Assembly: GCA_001643675.2 (NCBI GenBank)
Contig: LSRY02000029.1
Location: 806,001 to 870,000 of the forward strand
Length of the DNA: 64,000 nucleotides
Direction of reading: 5' to 3'
From: Monocercomonoides exilis
Lineage: Eukaryota > Preaxostyla > Oxymonadida > Polymastigidae
Below, piece by piece: positions 23,978 through 33,921 of this stretch (the stretch's first letter is position 1; the number at the start of each line of letters is the position of its first letter). The position numbers were made by a program, and so were the translations under genes. The notes below the pieces were generated by a model, which searched no databases, was not told where the DNA came from, and saw only the letters and a list, made by a program, of their open reading frames with translations.

Positions 23978-26004
23978 ATTGCTCTGTGCCCCACATCCCC
24001 TCCATCACTCCCTCTCCCACTCACAAACACCTGTGCCGAATAATAGAATGTGATCAGCGGAATCAGATCAACATCTCCCTCGCTCCAAGCATCCCTCCCA
24101 CAGATCGAGTTGTTCGAGTTCAGCGACTCCTGGTTGTAGTTCAGCGCAAACAGTGTTTCGTTGATCTGGTGCTCAATCGAGTGGCATCTGACAAACACGT
24201 CTTTCCCCACATGTGCCTCATTCATCACAAACAGGATGTTCACAATCTTGAAATTCAGAGGCGGAATCGGACTTTCATTTCCATAATTCACATGTGGATC
24301 AGACCCATCAATAAACAGCCCTCCTCCACAACCTGTTTCACTCGAGCACTTGCACATCGAAAACGAGCTCCCATTCACTTTCAACACCGACTCCCCACTC
24401 TTCAGCACCACTCTCATTCCCCCTCCTTCGAAGCTCAAACCGCCCTTGCAACTCGACATCGAACACTCATTTATCACACTCTCCACTCCATCCTCAAATG
24501 ATCCCACATCAACATCACTCGCTCCAATCCCTTCATTCGTGATGTTTGCAAATGAACACCCAACAACCCTCAAAACTGGTTTGTTCCCATTTGAAAATAC
24601 CTTCTTTTCCCCATTCATCTGGTTTTCCTCTTCCATCATCGAAAACAGACTTCTTTTTGTCACTCCAGCAAATGAAATGTTCACATTCTGAATTGTCACC
24701 TCAGCTGCACTTGGGCTGAACACAATCAACCCTTTCAACTCTGAAATCAAACTCAACGAACACCTCACTATCACAACACTCCCTCCATTCACTCTCATCG
24801 GACAATATCCAGCTGTCTCTGTCAGCCAGGTCAATGAACAAAATGAACAATCAAAAATCGATAATAATGTGTTTGCCACAGATGATTCAATCAACACTTC
24901 ATGATGGGTTGTGATGGCAGGCTTGGTGAATGACACATTGAAAAATGACAAACTCTCATTCGATGATATCATTGAACCATCTTCCAATTCATTCTCATCT
25001 TCATCACTTATCGTCACTCCTGTCCCTTTCTTTGCCCATTCAATCACCACTTTTGGTATCTCTGAAATTGATGATGAAATAGAAGAAAATGACAGGGAAT
25101 AACTCAGCGACCCTGATCCTATGATACTGATGTGTGTTTCCCCTTCTTTAAGTGTTGGATATCGAAGTGATGTCAGGTGATCGATCGATGAGCATAGTGC
25201 TTCTGAACACCCACACCCGCTGAAGTCTCCTCCTTTCTCCTTTGAAACAAACCCATTCCCACTCCAATTACTCCGCAAATACACAACCAATTGAATCACG
25301 TATCCTTCCTCTCTTGTGGTCTTCCTCTCCCATCCACACAACTCATCCAACGATCCAAACTCCTCTGAACTCATCTCCCATTTGAAGTGCTCCTTGTTCG
25401 CAATCTCACTCAGATCCCATCCAGAAACAAACATGTTCTTCCCTTTCCAAGCATCACATCCCTCAAATGTCATGTTCTCCAATGAAAATGTTCCCATCTC
25501 GTCTGCCAGCTTCAACAACATCCCACCTCCCATTCCTCTCCCTCCTTCCTCAACATCCTCTGATGGAACTTCACATCCTGATAATTTCACTCCTTTCACC
25601 CTCAATGTTCCTCCACTTCCAACTGATATCATCATCCCTCCCCCTTTCATTCCACTTCCACCTGAGCATGTCGATGACAAATTGCTTTCTTCAATATTCA
25701 CGCATCCACCTTCTTTCATCACACTATTCAAACAGCCTCCACTCACTCTGTTGTTATTCATCTCCAATTCCACTCCATTTGTTATTAACATCTGTGATTT
25801 CCCATTCATTCTCACTCCCCCTTCCATCACAAATCCATTCACAGTCAACCCAACTCCCTCAATACAAATCATATTGTATCTCATCAATTCATCGTCTCCA
25901 AATGAGACTGAACATCTGGTGATTGTGACTGTCGATGATGAGATAATAAATGCACTTATCTTTCCATTCATTTCTTCATTCAGCACCAATGACAAATATC
26001 TCAT
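23968..26004 (-). pseudogene. Broken receptor, third beta-helix segment
   Basis: A 678-codon frame of Ser/Asn/Gly-rich coils with repeated GGG and SGCE/EGCD turns. It ends GHRAMCV-stop inside GTGTGTGTG. The next segment begins MCVSINCGVEH in another frame, so one extra TG unit in the dinucleotide run accounts for the break. Confidence 0.75.
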
Positions 26005-26005
26005 C

Positions 26006-27475
26006 TCAAATGATTTTCGTGCATTCGATCATCCAGCTCTGGCTTAATAGTCCTTCATCTCTCACCATCACCTCAATCCCCTCTTCTTTCCCTGAAACAC
26101 TAATTTCAAATGAAACAACTTTCATCTCATTCTTAATCCATGATTCCGAAGCAACTTTTATTTCATTCACACTGCTGCTCGCTCTCTTCTTCACACAATA
26201 ATCAATCGTCAAGCACCCAAACTCCTCACACCCACAATGGCTGTGATCCAGAGCCCTCTCTCCTCTCCCATCCACTCTCAACTTTCTCCCAATTAAGCAC
26301 AAATACACAAACAGCGGGTTCACTTCACATTCTCTCCCATCCTCGCTCCCACACAACTTCAGAACATCTGAGGGAATCACACCAGAATCAAAAAATGAAA
26401 ATGAACTCTCATTCACTTTTGACTCCAACAACACTCCTCCACTACATTCAACAAACATATCCTTCCCATATTGAGCTTTGTTATCCCCCCTTAACAAACC
26501 CTCTATTCCCGATTCCATTTTCATTGAACCATCCCTGCTCTCCATCACAATCATTATTCCTCCTCCTCTCCCACCTGAACTCTCCCCTGAACCCTTCGCC
26601 TCGTACCCATCAATCACAAAACTCCCATTCACAACAATGCTCCCTTCCCCTTTCATCCCGACACTCATCCCTCCTCCTCTTCCATCAACACACTTGCACC
26701 CCTTCACAACACACGATTCAATCACAATTATCCCATTCTTCCCCTCATCTCTCTCTGCCCCAACCACTCCACTCACCCATCCTCCATCTCCACTTCTCTT
26801 CTCAATGTTGTTCACCTCACATCCGCAAAACACAACTGATTCCACTCCTTCACAAAACTCAATCAGTGAATGCTCTCCAAATCTCAAGGTCTCTGTGATC
26901 ACCAATCCTTCCACTTTCACTTTTCCCCCATTCACATTCACAAAACAATATCCAATTGAATTGTCTGATGAACGAACAACAGAACAGTCAGTGAGTGGGA
27001 GAATGATGGAGTTGGATAAAATTAGAGATGATTCACCAGATAGAGCTGATGGAATACAGAACTTGATGTTTCTCATTGAACATTTGCTCATCACATCAAT
27101 CAAGCAAGATGACTCAAAATTCTCTGGTGCTTTCACTCCTATTTCCATCCCTTTTATGGCACATGAGATTTCCCATTCATGGCCATCTGTCATTCCAACT
27201 GCCTCAGAAAGCTCAAATCCTGAATCCAATTCGATCTTCTTGTTTTTGTCTGGAAATCGCATCTGGGCAGCATGGGTGATGGTGGCACATGGATAATAAT
27301 CAAACCCACAAAACCAAGAGTTGTATCCACCCAGCCCATCATTTGCCTTCCCCACATGTGCTGATCCTTCATGTTCATCCAAAAACACATTCAAAGGAAA
27401 CAGCCCCATTATTGTGTCGCTCCGATCGAATCCCGCCAACTCATCGAATTTTCTATTATCCCGCTGTATATCCAA
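26006..27475 (-). pseudogene. Broken receptor, second beta-helix segment
   Basis: Reads on from the previous segment (KFDELAGFDRSD, then PLNVFLDE), followed by a YPCATITHAAQMR motif that matches the PC.T...A pattern at the start of each module. Ends ECTKII-stop. The following frame contains SNARKSFEMRYLSL across the same bases, so a one-base indel lies near 26005-26030. Confidence 0.72.
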
Positions 27476-29849
27476 AATTGGTTGTTATTCCCCAGTTTGC
27501 CGAGTTGCTCCCATTCACAAACAGATAATTTCCACCAGAATTTGCTGTGCAACCTGAAAAGCCAACTGATTTTATTGAGAAGTCGTGTGATCCATCAGCC
27601 AGATACAGCATCATCCCTCCTCCATATCCGCTGCACTTGCATCTGTTGATTGTTGACGTTTCAACCTGAAGCTTGCTTAAAGGTGACGATAAATCGACCT
27701 TGATCCCACCACAACTTCCATTCTTGCACTCGCAATCTTCAATTGTCACATTCTCGACCACAAATGTTTCTCCTTCCTTCACGCTCTTTGCCACAACCAC
27801 TCCATCTCCACTCGTCAACTTCACATTCATCACCTTCACATTCACCAGCACGCTATCTCCTGATGCTGTGGCTGTCAGATACAGTACAGATGACGACAAT
27901 GACGACAATGAAGAAGAAGAAGGAGAAGAGAGATCCGGCTCAGAAAACAATGATTTTGAGACATTCATATTTATGATCTCCACACCAACCATCGACAGCT
28001 GCGACAGCGGCACCACAAACACTGACGACGATATTGCATAGCCCCCTGTTTTACTCGTGGTGATCACAACATCCTCCAACGAGAGTGACCCACTCCCATC
28101 AGACACCACAACCACACTCGGAGAAGTTTCTGCTATTGAGTTGCAGTCAACTTTCATATGCAATAAACCAAGTTGGCCTGTTGTCACACTGAACAGCGAT
28201 CCAGTTGACGAAAGGGCTCCTGTTCCAATCGAACTTTTATCTTTGCCTGTCCCAATTACTGAAATCTTCTTTGTTCCAATATCAATTGTTGTTGTCTCGC
28301 TTTGATAATTCCCTTCCTTAAGAGTGATTGATATGCTCAACAGTATCTCACACATCTCAAGTGCCTTCTTCACTGTCAGACACGGATTTGATTCATTTGC
28401 CCCACACAGCTCATATGAATCATTCCCACCAACAGAAATATAAATCGTTTTGTCTTTCAGCCAATCCTTTTTCATTGTTTGATCATATGTCCAAACACTT
28501 GCATTTGCATAATTGTATGCAAAGCAGATCCTCTTATCATCTGCATTCGTTGTGTAACATTCATGGAATGGATTTCCTGACTCAAAATACAGATTGTATG
28601 TATCTGCAAATTCAGCATCATGCCCACGTGGATAAGTTGCATCCCTGCAACTGCATTCATGAAAAAATAAGAAGCAGCAGTACAGTTTATTATCAGGTGC
28701 TGTTGCTCGATTTGGATGCAAACATAATCCTCCTCCAGTTGACGTTGCTGAACATGAAATAAACTGAATTCTCCTCATCTTGAATGCTGCAGGAACATAT
28801 GCACAGCGAATGCCTCCACCATATGAATTTGTCACAGAGCATGAAGTGAAAATGCATTTCTGTATGCAATCACTTTCCCCTTCTCTATTTTCTGCTTCAC
28901 GACATCCCGTTTCTGAAACCTGAAAATTTTCAAGATAAATCCCTCCTCCATAATAATTTGCTTTGCAACCCTGAAATTCACATCCGCTGATCCTTACACA
29001 CGACGAAATCTCATAAACACACATTCCTCCTCCGATCCATGTTTGAGCAGTGCATGAGTTGAACATATTATTCACAATCTCAACCGATTTAATATTATAG
29101 CAACTAATACCTCCACCGCACCAATGCGCGACACATTCATTGAATGCACAATGCGAAACTGAAACAGCGGCCAACGATTGACCACACATGTATATCGCAC
29201 CACCGTTCGAAGTGCCATCGGAATATACCTCGCCTTTTCCTGTTGTTCTCGATCCATTCCATTCACACCAAGTGAATGAATTAGCTCCATTGAATGTTTC
29301 ATTTTGTCTGTCTGTTTTCAATGGTACCTCTGCAGTTCCATTTATATTAACGTTTCTTGTTCTGCTACATCCGATGAATGAGGTATTAGAAACAGCCAAA
29401 GAGGCTATAGGGTTATTGAGGGAAGGAACAATCCCTCCATCGTATGCATCGCAAACAGACGAGAATGAGCAACTATTCAACAGACATGATGTTTGGTAAT
29501 TGGAAGTGGTTGGAGGTGAACATGCATCATTTGCTGTTGAGATGTTGAAAAATGTGAGTTGAGAGAGTGAAACAAGAAGAATGAAGTGTGATGAGAGGAA
29601 TGGGGAAGAAGATAAACAAAAAGAAGAGAAATGAGACGAACAAACCGAAACAACGCATTTTTTTGGAAATTTCTCTTCAAAGGCCTTCGAAGAAAACAGA
29701 GAAGGAAATGCTTGCAAAAATGAGGTTGAAGATGATCTGAGTGAAATGTTGGTGAACAGCTCACAACTTCCACCCAAGCATAACAGAGATGTTTTGCTCA
29801 TCAAAAAAAATGTCTCAATTATCCAATTCAACAAAACTTTCGTCACCAA
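27456..29849 (-). pseudogene. Broken receptor, N-terminal beta-helix segment
   Basis: A 797-codon frame. After a hydrophobic stretch it shows repeated C.F..C and GGG(I/M) turns typical of Pmp-like/pectin-lyase-like coils, then a module with YISVGGND and PCLTVKKALEMC, and more parallel-beta repeats. It ends ITTNFGYTAG-stop. The next segment picks up with DNRKFDELAGF one frame over, consistent with one extra G in GCGGGATAAT near 27468. Confidence 0.75.
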
Positions 29850-29980
29850 ATTTCACAACATTTGTCTCATCATGTTGAATCGGCTCCAATGATATGAGTT
29901 TTATTGAACTATTGCTCGAACAAAACATTCTTCAACCTAACTTTCTTTTTGTTTTCTTTCAATTTTCATTATTTCTCTTT

Positions 29981-30313
29981 TCATAAAAAATGCTCATTAT
30001 TCACAGTATTGAGTGAATTCCCTTTCCAAATTTGGTTGTTTCTTTCATCTTCCATTTTTTGACTATTTTTCTTTAATTTTTCTCGTTTTCCATCTTTTTC
30101 TATTCCACCTTCATTCACTTTCACATTCATTTCAAACTCATTTTTTCCTCTATTCTTATCATTTGGAAGGCTCTCAAACAAAAAATTTCCCAAATAATCT
30201 GTTTTTCTATCATTTATCAATTTCTCCACCAGATTTGCTTCATCATTTGTGGCACCATTGAACAGGCATTCCACACAAATTACGCACACAAAACCACATA
30301 TTCCTGACAGCAT
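29981..30313 (-). pseudogene. Broken receptor, probable 5' segment
   Basis: A 110-codon frame that starts with a good signal peptide (MLSGICGFVCVICVECL) followed by a charged Lys/Asn/Glu-rich stretch. Between it and the next segment, other frames give coding-like text ending FVELDN near 29840 before a stop, so at least one further frame change or an unrecognised intron lies here. Assignment to the receptor rests on position and strand. Confidence 0.45.
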
Positions 30314-32298
30314 GGGGACTTATCCGAACAAAGAAGACACTTTTCTTTTTTTCTGGATTTCTTCTTTATTAGAATGGGCTCAACATTTTTAAAAAAAGAT
30401 AGAAAGAAAGAAATCATTTTTTGTTCAAGTGTGAAGTGAGATATTTCATTTTATAAAACTGTGATGAATTTTTCATGAGTGAAAATTTCGTTTTCATTTG
30501 ATCATTTGAATAATACAAAATGATTGACTGAAGATGTTGATGTTTTGATGTTTTCATTATTACAAAAAGAGAAGCTGTAATACTCATTCTTCTTACCAGA
30601 ATATTTGTTTTTCAGTCTCTGAGCGAGTTATTCATTTGTAAAGTGAAGTGAGATTTGGAGAAGCATTTTTCTTTTTGGAATTTATTTATCTGAGGAACTG
30701 ATGAGGTTTGTGCTGTAAAATTTTTTGATGGTACTTTTCATATTTTATTTTCTGGTATTTGTGTGATTTTTGTGTTTGCAGTCACCAGAGGCATTTGGAA
30801 TGGTTGTTTTTTGATTGTTATTTTCTGAAGCGTTGGATGGCTGAAATGGGACACTCTCGTCCAAAGAAATGGGTAGTGTGGAATTTATTTATATGAGGTA
30901 TTTCATTGGGTGTTTTATTCATTATTTTGATTTTATTATGCAAACAGGGCAGAAAAGGATTCAATTTGAGAAAAAAAGGAAAGTTGACAAAGGCTGAAAT
31001 AACTGAAAATAGAAAGATTTGGAAAATGCAAAGGCAATGAAGGAAAGAATGAAATTAGTAACGAATGTCTGTTGAATGTTTGTTTTTCTCGAATATTTTC
31101 ATGAAAAATTAGATTGTTTTGTATTTCAATTGTGTTTTGGATTTACAGTTTCATATCTGTTTTTTTCTTCATATCCAAATACAACAAAGTGATGAAATTC
31201 ATTTTACTCGATTTCTGGCAGATTTCATTTTTGAGATGGCATTTCGGGTAAAAGGCAGAAAGACAGAGAAATAGTTAAGTGCGAAGAAAACTGAGGAAGG
31301 GAAGAGATAATAATGGGAAAGGGGAAATGTGGTGGAGGAAAAGTATGTGATGGAAGAGAATCAGATAGGAAGATATTTTTTGAGGAAAGATCTGAAGATA
31401 AAAAGAGCAAATGGAAATGATAATGATGTTTTCACAAAGAAGGATAGCAGCCAATGAAGAAGATTTTATTGTTTTTGATTTTTGAATCAGCCTTCATCAA
31501 CATCGCCTGGAAGAGGAAAGAAAGCGATAAATAAGAATGAACCATTATATTTGAAGATGTGACAGTATTTTGAGAGAAAGGAAACGAAGAAGATTGTTTT
31601 GCTGTGGAAGCGTTTCTTCTTCTTCTTCCTAGTCTTCCTCCACCGTTTCTTCTGGATAAATTATATATATAATGATTCAACTCCATCAAAACAATCTTCG
31701 TCAGTTCCTTAGACGGTGCTGGAAATGCTTCATGTTTTTTACCTTTCTCATCATCACATCTTCTTCTTTTTATTCATATTCTTCTTCATATTCTTCTTCT
31801 TTTCCTTCCTCATCTTCTCTGCCTCTTCCTCTTCCTCTTTCTTCCTCTTCTTCTTCTTCTTCTACTGCTGCTCCTTCTTCTGCTGCTTCCTATGCTTCAT
31901 CCACACCTTTTCTTCAATCTCTTCTTCAAATTCAGTGATGTCTTCCGCTGACAATAAGCATGTGAGTGCAAATGCATCAAAGTCATTGAAGTTCTCAATT
32001 GATTGGATGAAGACTTTTTCTTCAAACTTCGATAAAGTCAAGTTCATCTCCAAAAGTCGTAAAAGCAGCTAAAATGCTTAAGATTCAAAGAAATTGTCAT
32101 CATCATCATCTTCTTCTTCTTCTTCAACTTCGTCTTCGTCTTCAGCAGCAGCTGCAACTGCACCAATAAAGGCTTCTCCTTCTTCATTTTCCTCTCTTTC
32201 TCCTTCTCTTTCTTTCCACTCCTTTTTCTTCAGCTCTTATTCTTCTTTCCCATTTCAAAGCCGCTCGCCACCTCTTTTTGATGTACATCCAAGAGAAG
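30314..32298. other. AT-rich DNA with Ser/Phe-type simple repeats
   Basis: From 30314 to about 31420 I see only AT-rich DNA. From 31740 to 31890 and 32095 to 32150 there are TCT/TTC-type trinucleotide runs that yield Ser-rich frames on the plus strand and Glu/Lys-rich frames on the minus strand. A minus-strand frame at 31432-31689 (GGGRLGRRRRN) and a plus-strand frame around 31940-32070 (SSADNKHVSANAS) are the only non-repetitive candidates, and neither is convincing. Part of this may belong to the decayed gene that follows. Confidence 0.4.
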
Positions 32299-33220
32299 AT
32301 AATTTATAAATGCGTTTCCATTCCAAAGCCATCGCTGTCATGCGCTGTATGGAAGTGAGGCATTGTTCGAACACAGCATCTTTCAACTCCGTTGTGAAGT
32401 TTTGGTAGATAAACACACTAAAAGTGATTGGGAGTATCAATCAGACAACAGCTGGATTTTGTGGAAGGATTTTTTGATGGAATTCAAACACTCTCCATTC
32501 ACTTGGAGAGCTGAAGGATCATTATGGAGTCAGAAAGAGGATTATCTGGTTGCATTCTCTTTGGATGGAACAATTAGAATTTGAGACATCCGTTCGTAGA
32601 AGTGTTCCCATACGAATCCTTGATATGATCAAGCGTCACAGTTATTTATTACTGCAATGAAATTTTTTGAACTCATTGATAGCACAGAAAAGAGGAAGAA
32701 GAAGATGAGATTGGATTTCAATTGTTGGAGAAACTTCACAAATTATTGCTTCATCATATTCGGGGAAGGATGGAAGATTTGGAAGACGAAGAGAGTTACA
32801 ACAAAGACAAAATGGACAATGAATTTTTTTGCACAACAGTCAAAGAACATCATTTCTTTGAAGAGAATGAGGCAGACATAACAGGAGAAAAGGAGAAAGA
32901 AGAATCATCAAAGATTGACTATCTCAGTTCTCGATATTTTATAAAATTACTATCTTCTTTTCTTGAAACCTTTCAGGCAGCCTCAGATCGCTTCAGACAG
33001 GCCAAAATGAAAATTTGAACATGTTTATGATCTTCTTCTGTTGCAGCTGATTGAAGACATGGACACTCAACTGAAGGGAGAAGGAGGGTTATTTGTTTTG
33101 TTTCGCTCACTCGTCTTGAAATAAGATAGAGAAGATTGCATGGCTGAAGAGGATCCTTTTTCGGATGCACTTTCAAGAAGAACCAACAAGATAACCGATT
33201 CTTCTCTTCATAAAAGCTTT
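32299..33220 (+). pseudogene. Unidentified decayed protein gene (frame-hopping fragments)
   Basis: Coding-like text passes between frames: ALFEHSIFQLRCEVLVDK through EDYLVAFSL (to about 32565); WMEQLEFETSVRRSVPIRIL to HSYLLLQ (about 32566-32655); FFELIDSTEKRK (32660-32700); a long piece with LLEKLHKLLLHHIRGR and SSRYFIKLLSSFLE (32722-33013); then FEHVYDLLLLQLIEDMD to LVLK-stop and DREDCMAEEDPFSD (33014-33200). Each switch needs a one-base indel, for example in the AAAA run near 33012. I do not recognise the family. A real gene with unrecognised short introns is possible but less likely, because GT-AG pairs do not fit the junctions I checked. Confidence 0.4.
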
Positions 33221-33547
33221 CAATGCTGATCTTTCTCTTACGCCCAGTATTATTTAAGTTCTTGACTTTCTTCTTGTTTGAGAGAGAGCTTGTTGTTCCA
33301 ATTTTCTGTTATCAAGTCTCATCAGACACCACTTTTTGACCTTTTCTGCGAAATCTGACACCACTTCTGCCTATCCGTCTTCACCAAAATGGGTGTTTCA
33401 ATGCTTGACGTGATCAAGCTGCTTAACCGCAATGCTGTTTTGCAAAAGGCTCTTAAATCAATTATTCAAGTAAAATCTAAACGTCTGTTCATGTCATAAA
33501 TACAAGCTATTTTAAAGTTCATAATGAGCACCAAATTCATAAATACC

Positions 33548-33578
<31 letters not shown>

Positions 33579-33921
33579 TGAATATTTGTTCATTCGACCG
33601 ACACACAACTCTTAAGCTTCCCTTGCCACAAAGACTCAGTTTTTCGATCAAATTTATGAGCATTCATAAACGAAGTATTTTCATCAAAAATAGATATGTG
33701 TTCAAAACGATTTCAACAAAAGAAAACATGATGAATAATGTTCAAAAATATTTTGTTTCATTCATGTTATAGAATGAAAATAAAACTCTCATGACCATCA
33801 TAAATCTGTGTACACTTCATTCTAAATGCAATAATTTTATTTCTTTTTTATTTATGGAAATTATTTTCTCAAAAATAAAATTATATATTTGATCAATATT
33901 TTTTATTTCCTTCAAAGAGAA
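33221..33921. other. Spacer before nicastrin with a 29-nt poly-A run
   Basis: Contains an uninterrupted A tract at 33548-33576. A possible first exon starts at ATG 33389 (MGVSMLDVIKLLNRN) and meets a GTAAAA donor-like site near 33470, but I found no convincing partner exon, so it is not called a gene. The remainder is AT-rich and should include the nicastrin promoter. Confidence 0.4.
33548..33576 (+). repeat. Poly-A tract (29 nt)
   Basis: Uninterrupted run of A, unusually long even for this AT-rich sequence. Confidence 0.9.

Larger units (their letters stand above)
21284..30313 (-). pseudogene. Giant beta-helix receptor with pseudokinase tail, broken
   Basis: Consecutive minus-strand segments in shifting frames read as one protein of nearly 3000 residues. 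In order: signal-like start; Cys/Gly-rich repeats (GGGI, GGGM, C.F..C); long Asn/Ser/Gly-rich beta-helix repeats; one transmembrane helix (ALLITVIFVVFLLIIIVVL); a basic and Ser-rich juxtamembrane stretch; and a degenerate kinase C-lobe (WRAPELL, then E.MT...PFGE, then R.T). Breaks: frame changes near 29850, 27470, 26015 and 23970; in-frame TAA at 22928-22930; in-frame TAG at 21503-21505. No GT-AG intron resolves these in an obvious way. Oxymonads carry related receptor families (recalled, not checked). Functional expression is unlikely unless the assembly is wrong. Segments are listed separately. Confidence 0.82.

Noticed and set aside
31672-32309. Ser-rich plus-strand and Glu-rich minus-strand frames
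   Set aside because: Produced by TCT/TTC trinucleotide repeats; no non-repetitive sequence supports a gene on either strand.
33389-33470. Possible first exon starting MGVSMLDVIKLLNRN with a GTAAAA donor
   Set aside because: No in-phase partner exon could be found before nicastrin, which has its own signal peptide.
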